Part shown: in pieces, positions 1-11,400 of the stretch
How positions within the stretch are numbered: the first letter of the stretch is position 1
How the letters are laid out: each line of letters opens with the position of its first letter
NCBI GenBank assembly: GCA_002914805.1
Contig: JXTB01000113.1
Location: 466,090-530,089, forward strand
DNA: 64,000 nt
Source of the DNA: Parasponia andersonii
Lineage: Eukaryota; Streptophyta; Magnoliopsida; Rosales; Cannabaceae
Reading direction: 5' to 3'
Program-made: the position numbers and the translations under genes
The notes under the pieces: model-generated
Seen by the model: only the letters and a program-made list of their open reading frames with translations
What the model was told of the DNA's origin: nothing
Database searches by the model: none

Positions 1-1130
1 AATTTGAGAAAACATACCTCAGTTTGCTCAATTTGCTAATTCACAAGTAATCTCAGTACTCTAACTTCTACTAAAACCTATACGCAAATTAAAATGATAA
101 ATTAAATTAAATATCTATAATTCATAATACTTTAAATTAAACATTGAATATGTAAATTTCTAAAAAACTACACAATATTCAATTAAAATTGCATAAATTT
201 AGTTTAATTAATACTAAGGATGCATGGAAATTAAAAAGCATAACCTAACATGAATTGAACGATTTGAACTGAATTAGACGATTTTCACGATTGTTGGTGA
301 TTTTTTTGAACAGTACTCCTACTTAAAAAGGGCTTCCCAACATATCAAACCATCGTACTTTCAGGAAGAAAGAGGGAAAAAAAATTCAAAAACATCATAT
401 TTTGAGACTTGGAGTAGCCAGAAATGTCTACATTTTGTATCAAATTATAATCCCTAAAATGCAATGCATGTAAAGTCTCTTTCACACGACACGAACACTC
501 AGCAGTTATATTCAAATGATGCTATCAAATAAAGTCATCTTTAGTTAAAAGTGTGTTAATTTCATTAGCAATAAATAATTTCTCAAGCTCCGGAACACAC
601 AATTGAAAGGCGGAGACCAGATACTCGTTAAGTATAAACAAATATAAACTCTTTCAAATATAACCTAAAACATGAAATTTCTACAAAATAATTGGTCAAA
701 ATCATGGTTAAGACAATGAGAAATCTAATTTTAGTGACAAAAACGAGTTTAAAAGCTTAAACATACCTTGTTTACCAGAAAAAATGGTGAAAATGGTGGA
801 AGGGCACTGGCCGCGACTGGAAGTGAAGAGGAAAAAGGGTGAGAAAAGTAAGAGAGAAAAGTGATATGGCCTCGTTTTTTTAGGTTCTTTATATAGGGTC
901 CCTACCTCGGCGCCATATGGGCGCTGAGAAAAGTATATCACGGTGCCTAATGGGCACCGTGAAAGTTAAATACCACGGCACCTATAGGCGCCGTGAAAGT
1001 TATATTCAACGGCGCTTATTAGGCGCTGTTAAAGATTCTATACCACGGTACTTTTTAGGCACCGTGGTATTTCTCCGTTTATCACGGCGCTTCCGTACAC
1101 GCACCGTGATAGTACACATTTTTAGTTGTG
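1..1130 (-). mobile_element. Probable end of a CACTA (En/Spm) DNA transposon, extending past the left edge
   Basis: Read on the minus strand from 1130, the DNA begins CACAACTAAAAATG, resembling a CACTA terminus. It then runs into six GC-rich palindromes in otherwise AT-rich DNA, the arrangement of CACTA subterminal repeats. Next comes a TATA-like box (CCTATATAAAG, 887-897), a pyrimidine-rich leader and a good splice donor (CAAG/GTATGTTT at 767). A second donor of the same type lies near position 16. This looks like the promoter and first untranslated exon of a transcript running left out of the window. No transposase reading frame is visible here. The other terminus and the 3-bp target duplication lie outside, so the assignment is inferred. 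Confidence 0.5.
907..1111. repeat. Array of six GC-rich imperfect palindromes
   Basis: Six hairpin-forming units follow each other at about 907-928, 938-962, 972-995, 1008-1031, 1041-1069 and 1080-1111. Each has arms related to CACGGCGCC / GGCGCCGTG around a 4-10 base AT-rich loop, and units are separated by about 10-15 AT-rich bases. Arm substitutions are sometimes matched on both sides (CACGGTGCC with GGCACCGTG) and sometimes not. They are probably subterminal transposase-binding repeats of a CACTA element. Confidence 0.7.
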
Positions 1131-2449
1131 ATGATCTAAGAGAAGTGTCTAACTTCTCTTATTAATTGTGAACAATCTTATTTGATGTAATTAGATAAGA
1201 TATGTCTTAACTTTAATAAATAATTTTATTAAATATTTCTCTAATAAATAAATCATGGTACCTTTTGACATTTATTATTGTACCAATAATCAAAATATTA
1301 TCACAAATACTATGCATGAAATATCATTTTATTAAATATTTAAAATATTTAATAAATATTCATAAATAATAAACATTTTTTGGACATAATCCTAACAGTG
1401 CGCTAGTCAACATAATGCGGGATGGTCAACACCTGTCTATGTAGATTAGTACCACGTGTGGATACGTTAGGCAATCATCTAGAAATGATGGTGCACGTGA
1501 CATAACTAGTACATGTGAATGTTCGTTAACATAAGTTATCCATGCTCTGCTCGGGATCGTAAATTGTTTGTGCTTTGCTCAAGAGTGTCCTGAGATACTG
1601 AGCAGATCTGAATTATTTTCTTGTAATTAAGCTCTGTTTGGTAACACTTAGAGATAATGAGCTAGCCATATTAGTTTACTTGTAATCATATTTAGCTCGA
1701 GAACATACAGATATATCGAGTCGAGCTAGTTATAGTTGATCTCTTATAATTGGGATCAGCTCGATCATACCTAAAGGTGTCAAGCCGAACACAATTATCT
1801 TCTTTATCTTTGAGTAGCATCCTCTCTTTTAGTTGATATTTATAGTAAAATGTATCGAGACCCTTTGTAAAGTAAAATCGTCTATGATACAAAACTTACT
1901 CCGATCAGATTAGTAATCATCACTCCTAACTTGATTACAATTTTATGCCTAGTTGGAAAATTTGTCAATCTTGCCTTGATGATTATTGATCTTTATTGTT
2001 GGAAAAATATCTCCAACAAAATTTATATGGCTTTATAAAGGAATAAAAAGATGTTTCTAATAAATTATCTTGCAATAAATTTAAAATGTACGAAGAAAAC
2101 GTTTTTAATTTGGCATTAAGTTTATGATTATAATCATAATTTCACATTATTTGCTTTGGTTATGATCAATCAGAACGGAAGATAAAGCCCATTAAGGGCT
2201 TAAGTGTCCACTCATATTTATATTTCTTTTAAAAAGTCAAAATATTTACATATATTTATAATTTTTAAGTTAAATTTATATGAAACACCCTACTAAAAAT
2301 AGATAAGATATGGAATAATCCTAGAAAATATAGATAAGATATGGAATAATCCTAGAAAATAAGAAAAATGCAATTTTAACTTGAACCAAATAAAAGTTAC
2401 ATCTCATTTCCAAAGTACGATAATATTTTTCTTTTTTTCTTCACAATCC
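1131..2449. other. Intergenic, no gene seen
   Basis: AT-rich DNA without a convincing reading frame. It contains a direct tandem duplication of a 31-bp unit at 2300-2361 and a short hairpin TGTTGGA/TCCAACA at 1997-2018. Nothing else is recognisable. Confidence 0.5.
2300..2361. repeat. 31-bp unit duplicated in tandem
   Basis: Two identical or nearly identical 31-bp copies, each starting TAGATAAGATATGGAATAAT, lie head to tail at 2300-2330 and 2331-2361. The likely cause is recent slippage. Confidence 0.8.
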
Positions 2450-2457
2450 TTGAATAT

Positions 2458-2975
2458 TAGGGCCGATAATTTTTCATACAATACGATTATACGACTCAAA
2501 AACGACACGAAAATAAACGAGTTTGGATTATTTAATTTTCGTGTTTTAGGTTGACATGTGTAACACGTATAATAAATGGAACGGCTAGGTTTCAGATCAA
2601 CCCATTTAACCCAAAAATGACCTGTATAACCCATTTAATTAAACAGGTTATTTTTATGTCATGTCATTTAATATTTTAAATGTGATTTTAATTAATTCTA
2701 AACATATTTATATGTATAAAATCAAATTAATTAGTGTATAATTGTGTTGAATTAGAGTAATCATGTTAATTTTAAATAATCGTGTCAAATATATCATAAT
2801 ATAATAAATGATATATTTATTAAATGGGTTATTCGTGACATATCGTGTTACATATATATTAATCGTGTCATATTGGAGTTTAAAGTTTTTACATATTTAT
2901 TAATCGAGTCGTGTGCAGGTTGAGTGTTATCATGTCGACCGAAACATAACACGATAGCATAAATTGCCAACCCTA
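2458..2975. mobile_element. Non-autonomous hAT-like element, 518 bp
   Basis: The left end reads TAGGGCCGATAATTT and the right end, read inward on the minus strand, TAGGGTTGGCAATTT: imperfect terminal inverted repeats. They are flanked directly by identical 8-bp copies of TTGAATAT (2450-2457 and 2976-2983), the target-site size of hAT elements. The interior holds scattered CGTGT/ACACG motifs in AT-rich sequence and no coding capacity. The boundaries are seen directly; the superfamily is inferred from the 8-bp duplication. Confidence 0.8.
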
Positions 2976-3527
2976 TTGAATATATGGCATTTGAGGCAAG
3001 GTGTTAATACACTCTGCACGTAAGGCCAAAGCTAAGATTCTTTAGTATTGTAGCAACTACTTTGGTATAAATATACTCAATTTAAATCTTAAAATTAACC
3101 CAATAAATCTTCTACTAATAAGAACAGGTTTCCATGAACTATTTTCTTTCATTTCCCAGAGTAATGTAAGACTTATATTCTTCAACCCTTTTTCGGTCTG
3201 CACCTCAATAGATTTTGACTATCTTTGTAATGTTTATTTTGTGAATTCAATGGATCGTATGATATTTCTAGCTTATAGATAAGCCCATATATTATTATTC
3301 TTGATTTTTATCCCAAAATACTTCATAACAACATGAGATAGTACGTATTCATGAATAATCATTTCTTTAATTTTTTCAGATGAGATAGTATACAGTTCAT
3401 ATGCTTCACCATATAATTATAGATTGGCCTATTTCATTTTTTTTCTTGTGTACTTGACATTTTATTTGTATATTCCTTAAAGGACTTTGACTACTTATGC
3501 GTTCTTGTTTGGAAATTTGATATTGGT

Positions 3528-3770
3528 GGTAGTAATTTAGACTAACTTGACTTTTTTAAGAGTAGTTTTAAAAATAATTTTTTTCGTAGTATCACGATAT
3601 TGTGTAGCAGGAATGGGATTACACTATCTGTAACTATAAAATTATTAATTTCTTAGAACTTATCAATGATCACAAAATATGTGACTTTTGTCGCAATATA
3701 TTATGATACTATTAGGAAAATCATTTATCAAAATACTCTTATAAAAGTGCTTTTAGTCCAGATTACTACC
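3528..3770. mobile_element. Long inverted-repeat MITE
   Basis: The segment starts GGTAGTAATTTAGACTAA and its reverse complement starts GGTAGTAATCTGGACTAA. Similarity continues for roughly 80 bases into each arm (TTAAGAGTAGTTTTAAAAAT against ATAAGAGTATTTTGATAAAT), so the element can fold back on itself. I found no clear target duplication, and the superfamily is undetermined. Confidence 0.6.
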
Positions 3771-6580
3771 AGAGAGGTCAATTTTCTTTCATGTTAACTA
3801 CACTTTGAATTGGACTTAGGTTTTGATACCATTTGTAATGATCCATCCTTTATATTGGTTTGAGGTTTTCTTATTTGGCCTATACTAACACAATTATATT
3901 GTTGTATTTTCTACGACAATATATCATTCTATTAGAAAGTGATTTCCTACTTATAAACCATTGACCTTCATTTTCTCTATGTGATGTGTAACTTCTTAGC
4001 CTTAAACCTTTTTATGGTTTAAGCCTCATTTGGACTTTCACTACCTTCACTTACTATTGTATACTGCGGGATATCTAATCTATCATAAACAATTTAAAGA
4101 TACTTGATGACAATGTTTTGTATTACCATTTGTCTAACAATCTTTGTCCTTAAAAATGCTAGCATAATAGGTAACCTTGAACTTGTTAGAATTTGGGATA
4201 GTAAAGTGTTTTGTTACATTGTGCATTTTGAAGTCTGAGTGGGAATAAAATCATGATTTGGGGGTATAAGTTGGATTCATCCAAATATTATTAGATTTAT
4301 CTTTTAAGATATGTGGCTAACTATTGCCAATTTTTATATATAATGGCATGTTTACTAAATAATTATAATGTGGTAATGATTCTAGTTAGATGTTTACTAA
4401 AATATGAGAAAGAGGAAATATTTATAAGTTTATTAAAATATGTCCACACAAATTTAGAAGAAAAGAATAAAAAGGAAGTGAGTACTTATAAACACTCCTT
4501 TTTATTTTTTTTATTATTGAAATTATAAAATATAATTAAACCATTAAAAATCTATTTACTTTAAGCTATATATATATATTAAAATAATAATTTAGTAAAT
4601 TTAATCTATTCTTGTTATTTTTTCTACGTTAAGAATACGTACGATTGATATTTTAATGAATATATTTATATTTTCTAATAATTTTAAATAAATAACATAA
4701 TACAAATAATAATTCTCATATATTTTTATTTTATTCTCATTTATTTTTCAATTTATTTATTCTAATTATAATTACAGTGTAATAAATTTACAAAGCTACA
4801 ATAAACATCAAATCGCATCATAATTACATTAGAATTAAGCAAAATATTAGAACATTATAGGACACACAATATAATTCTAATATGATAGACATGTTTGTTC
4901 TTAGTATCATAATTACATTAGAATTAAGCAAAATATTAGAACGATGCACATTATAAATGATTCTAATATGATAGATATGTTTGTCCTTAGTATTCTCCTA
5001 AAGGCAATACTTGCAAATTTAATTGAAGCTTTAAAGCGTGTGCCATTGAGAATTTTTGTGATCCTACCTTAGGCAAAACTCTCTCAATATATTGAGGATC
5101 ACCATTATGTACGTGTCAATTTTAATATATGTAGTTCTACAACCGAAACATCACTTTCATGCTTCTCTTTCCTTTAAAACAGTACACAAATTCCATACAT
5201 AAGCGACCAGTCCTCATACTCGAAACCCATTTGTCAAGGAAGTGAAAGAAACAAAATAATAAATACAAACCAAATGAATCAGACTTCCCAACTGGCCCGT
5301 TTCTCTCTCTTTTTTTTTTTTTTTTTAAATTGTTATTTATTCCATATTACCTTATCATTAAACCTTATGTTTAGGAACTAGAACAATCTTTTACCCATTC
5401 CATCACAAATCTGGTAGCTCTTTTGGCCATACAGGCAATATGTTATTATACTTTAAAAGTATCGGTAACACGCGTTCATACTTTCAAAAAATCACAGAAA
5501 ATACATTTAATCGACTAATGTAACATAACTTAAAACTAATCATCAGTAAAATTTTCCATTTATTTAATATAATCATGCAATAAACTTTGAGTTCAAATAG
5601 TATTTTACTACTTTTAATTCATCGATGATGCTTCATCAGTATATAAAACTGTGCTAAAATCACTTGACCTAACTCCCAAGAATGAGCCGTCACACTGCAA
5701 TTAAATTTTGTACCAATTGTATATAATTATTAATATTTGTACATTTGTCCCTTAGGAACATCTTAGCAGTAAAAAAAGATCTGTATAGTACTCAAGTCTA
5801 GTCAAGGTTACGAAACATTGGACTCAAAAAAAAAAAAAAAAACCTCAAACTATTAACCATAACAAAACAAAATAGTTAAGCGAAAGTCTAGTTCCATAAA
5901 ACTAGAAATAAATATTCCTAAATTATTTCTCTAATCGAAATGCTAGAATTTGTTTTTGATCAAAATATACATTCCATCAAGCAATAACAATACAATACAA
6001 AAAATTCACTACAAATATCTTATTATTATAATAAACACAATTAATTAACTAAAAAATAAAGAAATTTCTTTAAAAACAATCATATTATAGTTTTATTCGC
6101 TAAAGCTTCCTACTTTTAATCATTTTTTCTTCCACTTACTACTATTTGTTGTTTTTGCATATTTGTTTGGTTACAAGATTGGAGTAAGGATAGTTTTATC
6201 TCTTTGTTTTTTTTATGTTAATTGTGACTAAATTAGATAGAAGAACGAAATTTGTACTAATTTACTAATATGAAGAATACTTTTGTTATATATGAAAATC
6301 AAAGAGATAAATTGAGCATTTCAGGAATATTTTTTTGACTATTCTATAGAAAAAAAATTTGACAATTTGTGACGAATGGAGAAATACGAAGAGGGGTGCT
6401 AACTCTACTTCAAGTCTCTCCCACTCTTTTTTTTCTTTTCCTTTCACTATCTGATATGTGGTACAAAAGAGTGGAGCTAGGTCAATGTGACACAAATTGC
6501 ACGAGGTGCATTAGTCCAGGTATTATTTATTTATTTATTTTGATAGGGATTAATCTAGAATTCTAGATATTATTAAGTCT

Positions 6581-6615
<35 letters not shown>

Positions 6616-6990
6616 AAAGAAAACAACATATTTAGAACAAACGCGTCACTGACCTAACATACCACCTTAACCCAAAAAAAGGAAAAAGAAAAAAAATTAT
6701 TTTTCTATTTTTTTTTTGGGAGGAAGAAACATTAAAAAAAATGAAAAATACGTGTATTAAAATGTCGAAACCGAGTTCACAGTGTCGACAAAGCCGGAAA
6801 AAAAAAAGAGAGCCCCAGGAGCCCATAGAAGGACACAAAGGTCGGAGTGAGAAAAGAGAGGGGTATCTTCTTCCAAAAAAAAAAAAAAAGGATAAAAGAA
6901 AAGAGAGGGGTATAATTTGGTAAATAATGGAAAATCGAAGGGCATAAGGCGGAAGTAGGATAATATTTAATTGACAGCGACGCAGGAGTG
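3771..6990. other. Intergenic, AT-rich
   Basis: No gene is recognised. The stretch contains a diverged 89-bp tandem duplication at about 4818-4995, homopolymer tracts (poly-T near 5311, poly-A near 5827 and 6587-6612) and low-complexity open frames rich in K/R or F/L that arise from purine/pyrimidine runs. The last few hundred bases should include the promoter of the NOT4-type gene; no canonical TATA box is obvious. Confidence 0.5.
4818..4995. repeat. Diverged tandem duplication, period about 89 bp
   Basis: Two adjacent copies share TCATAATTACATTAGAATTA at 4818 and 4907, and both later contain ATTCTAATATGATAGA followed by ATGTTTGTYCTTAGTAT. The copies differ by substitutions and small indels. 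Confidence 0.7.
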
Positions 6991-7024
6991 AAAGCCAGCA
7001 GCCAAAAGAGCCATCCAAACAAGA

Positions 7025-8428
7025 GCCTTTCTTTCGTTCTTTCTCTCTGTCTCTCTCCTTAAAGCCCCTTAACCTCTTATTTTGCTTCTCTCTCCTCTCT
7101 ATCTCTCTCTATCGTGCGCTTCTCTCACACAATCTCATCCTCTTAAGGAGATTCGCCTTCGTCGTCATCGTCTTCTTCTTCTTGTTCTCGATCCAACCCT
7201 AACTGTAAGTCGATTCAGCTCAATCTCAAACCCTAGTTTCTCTCTCCGATGGATCGATCAATCATTCATTCATACACCTTTTCATTATCCAGATCCCTAA
7301 TCTAATTTTTTTTTTCTTTTTTTCAAAATATTTTGGTTTCGATGGGAATATTTTGAGAATTGATTTTTTTTTTTAATTTCGTTTGATTCTTTTTGGTCTG
7401 GATTCACCTTGATTTTTCGGTGTTTAATTACTTTTAGGTTTTTTTTTTTGTTCCTGTTGCATGTTGACGATTTTGGATTTTTTTATCTTTTAATTATGAG
7501 CTCGTTTTGTCGCCTTTTTCGTATTCAATTTTGGGTTATCTGTTTATCTGATTTCAGTAACGGTAGGTTAATTCGATGAAGGATATATTCGATTTGTGTA
7601 TCGTAATTTGTTTGAATCTTGTGAAGGTGTTTGCTAATGGTTTGGGATTTTTTAGGGTTTCAATTTGGGGATTTTAGGATTTCTGTACTTGTGTTCTCAT
7701 CTTATTTTGATTGGGATTTTTGTAGGGTTTTGACACCTTAGGATATATGAATATTTCTTGAATGTTATCTTATTTGTTTATTTGAACGGAAAGTGGGCAA
7801 TTGCTAACCTTTAATCTTTTATCGCATATCAGAATGTGTTGTTTTTTTAATGGCTTTTGGGTAGCACATTCTCTTTTTTCTCTTTATTTTCCTTTAAATT
7901 TCTTTTTTGGTTAGTATTGGGGAACTCGGCATACGGGAAGTGGGTAATTACTTGTTGTGAACTTCCATTGCATGTCTGAAACTTTGACTGATGCATACTG
8001 GTGGATTTTGGCTATCACATTCTCCTTTTTATTTTTTATTTATTTTTTTTGTTGGTTTTGGTGGTTTTGGTGGACTAAGAAGAGGACACTATACACTTAG
8101 ATATATTTTCGCATGTGTAAATTGCCCAAATGTTTATCAAAGTATATTGTTCATTCTTGAGTAGTTGCCTTATATTCTTTTTTTTTTTTTACCCCTTTAA
8201 TTTTATTGAGTGCTAGTGCCCCTTTAATTTTATTGAGTGCTAGTGAGTCAAGCATAATGTTTTTTTTTTTTTTTTTTAAATTTTGGATAGCTGTTGTCCT
8301 TCCAAGAAAACTAAAGCGATGAATATTTGAACCTGTTTTGTAGACTAATAGTTATTCTCGTATATATATATTTTTGTTTGTGAGTTTACCCTTTCTGATA
8401 ATTTACACCACTGTTGACCTCTTTTCAG
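7025..8428 (+). other. NOT4-type gene: 5' UTR exon and 1.2-kb leader intron
   Basis: A CT-rich leader full of CTCTCT and CTTCTTCTT ends at 7204 with CCCTAACT, followed by a consensus donor GTAAGT. The acceptor CTTTTCAG ends at 8428, seven bases before the ATG. The T-rich 1,224-base intron is typical of plant 5'-UTR introns, which often raise expression. The transcription start near 7025 is a guess from the start of the pyrimidine-rich leader. Confidence 0.6.
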
Positions 8429-8435
8429 GGCAATC

Positions 8436-11400
8436 ATGAGTGACGAGGGAGAAAAGACTTGTCCTCTTTGTGCTGAAGAGATGGATTTGACGGATCAGCA
8501 GTTGAAGCCTTGCAAATGTGGTTATGAGGTGTGTGACTCTCATCTTATATTTTGGTTTGCCTCTTTTGTCTCGGTATTGTTTGCTCATTTTGTCAATTTA
8601 TTATGTTTGTTGGGGAATTTCTGCTGTCATTTCTTGATTTCAAAGTTGAAGCTTCAATCACGTTTCGTTTGATGCACTTTGTGACCTAGTGTGCCATTTT
8701 TATTACCAATGGGTACACTTCCATACTTAAGGAGTAAGCTTTAGAATTCTGCTTTTGTCTCATCTATTTGGAAGTTTGAATAGAGTCTTCTCCATATAAC
8801 CTCATCAGTTGGTACTAAAATTTTATTGTTCATGTTCCACTCTACTTTAGTGTACTAAATGGGTAATTAAAACTTTACATGTGACGCATGTCTCTATGAA
8901 TGTATAAGCTTTGGATATAGATTAATTTGCTTCCCTGTAAAATATGGTTTAAAATTATGTTCTACATTTATATTTACCTGGTTTCTCAGACTGAGTCAAG
9001 TTCTAAGTCTTTTTTTTTTTGCTTCATTGCAGATATGTGTCTGGTGTTGGCATCACATAATGGACATGGCTGAGAAGGATGAGTCCGAGGGGCGTTGTCC
9101 TGCATGTCGAGTTCCTTATGACAAGGAAAAGATAGTAGGGATGGCTGCAAAATGTGAAAGGTTTTTATCCACCGCACATTGTTATATTGGCAGGAATTGA
9201 ACTCCGAATTTGTATAGGTTCTGATTTTATATCTGTATTTTTTTCCTTCCTCTTCCGGTACAATTTTATCAGCAGATTGGTGGCTGAAGTCCATATGGAG
9301 AGAAAGATGAAATCACAGAAGGCAAAGGCCAAATCGTCTGAAGGTCGGAAGCAGCTCAGCAGTGTACGAGTGATTCAAAGGAACCTTGTTTACATAGTCG
9401 GGCTGCCTCTTAATCTGGCAGATGAAGAAGTACTCTCTCTAATCAGTATATGATGTTATTGCTTGTCTTTCAGTGCAATTGCCCTTGTATTTATGATTTT
9501 TCCTTCTTATGTTCGCAGCTTCTTCAGCACAGAGAATATTTTGGTCAGTATGGGAAGGTTCTCAAAGTATCTATGTCTCGGACGGCAGCTGGTGTCATTC
9601 AGCAATATCAAAACAATACGTGTAGTGTGTAAGTTATATCATGTGTGTGTACATTGTCTGTGTTACTTATTTAGAATGAAGGGCAGCATATTTTGCTCCT
9701 ATGTTTTTAGTACTTTTACGTTAATCTCATACACAGTATTCCATCGATTTCTTGTTATTGTTAACTTATTTATTGGACATGGTGTTCCCAATAAATAGAA
9801 TATAATTTGTTGTCCTGTTTGTTGGCTGTTTAAATTATCCATGTATGGTAAGCATTATTTTTTATTACCATCTTCTTTTTGCACAGATATATCACATACT
9901 CGAAAGAGGATGAAGCCATTCGTTGTATTCAAAATGTACATGGGTTTGTCTTGGATGGTAGATCTTTGAAGTAAGTGTTGGTTACAGTTTCTGAGACCTG
10001 CCTTCAGCAGCAGATTGAAATGAATGAAATCTGTAGCAAAATCTATGTATTGATGTTTATATTTTCAATAATATGTTTTAGGGCTTGTTTTGGAACCACA
10101 AAGTATTGCCATGCATGGTTGAGAAATGTGGTATGACTCGTTCCTTTTTTCTTTTTCTTTTTTTTTTCAAAAAACAATTTTATTCAATTGCTCTACATGC
10201 TGATGTTTGGTTAACTTGAGGATTGACTTTCTCCTGTTTCCAGCCGTGCACAAATCCTGATTGCCTGTATTTGCATGAGGTTGGTTCTCAAGAGGATAGT
10301 TTCACAAAAGATGAAATTATTTCAGCGTATACAAGGTATATTTGGAATCATGTTCCTGCCAATTCATTTTTGGGTGTATGATTACTTCACATTCTCGAGA
10401 TGATTTGTTTCCTTAGGGTTATGATTTTGGGAATGGGCTCTTTTTTGGGGGTGACATGCTTTGTGCCTAGAATTTTCTTACTTTGATGGTCAAGGATTTA
10501 ATTAATAGCCATCATTGACCAGATGTTTGACTTTTTTTATCCTGTTTGCCTCTCTTTGTAGAGAGATTTTTCTTCATTTTGGTTTACAAAATAAAGATAT
10601 TTTGTGGGGATGGATATGCACTATTAGTCTAACAAATCCGACAGTCCAAGTTAGCAATCTATAAACCTGATCTTTGTTTTTCATGTTCTATGTAATGTTT
10701 ATCAACGGGGCTATGGTTGTTATAGTTGGTGAAAACGTGATATTAGCTGTTCAAGTTGCCAGGTTGGAAGGACTAATATGTGCTACCCTTTCCCATCTGT
10801 CATCCAAAATAAATTGAGATACAATGGAGACCGGGTTAAATTTTGGATAAAATGCTGACACTTAGCTGTTAATGAATTCATATTCCAAGTTTTTGGAATT
10901 TTCCATGTAAGTAGTTAATAAAGTTGAGTAGGATTGGTTTAAAGATACTTTAGATTTATGAAATATGTTATGTTAGTTTAATTAGGACAGTTATACGTCC
11001 ATACTGTCAAAAGATGTATCTTTGTGCTATATTGAGTGGCATATGTGGCATTTTGGTTATGCTTGGTTAACTTACTTGCTGATTTTAAAGGAGTAGAGTA
11101 CAACAAATTACTGGTGCTGCAAACAATGTGCAACGACGTTCAGGAAATGTTTTGCCACCGCCTTTAGATGATTATTGCAATAACAGTGCTGCTTCTTCTG
11201 GAAAACCTATAGTGAAAAATGGTTCAAATGTAAGTCTTTATTGTTTGTGTCGTCTTTGATTTTGAACTATTTTTAGTTGGCATTTAAATGTCTTCTGCCT
11301 CATTTATGCATTTTGCTAAAGAGCTGCATTAAGAGTCGTATTTAAACTACATGTTCGGAGTAGGATGTTAGATGTGCCTTGGAACCTCATAGCCAGATGA

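Noticed and set aside
1392..2018. Possible solo LTR between ATCCTAACA (1400) and TGTTGGA (1997)
   Set aside because: The ends are in the wrong order and orientation for one LTR, and no target duplication was found. TGTTGGA/TCCAACA is a local hairpin.
6632..7022. Several overlapping open frames of 60-128 codons just upstream of NOT4
   Set aside because: They follow purine/pyrimidine-rich low-complexity DNA, overlap one another on both strands and show no domain or conserved motif. This is most likely promoter-proximal sequence.
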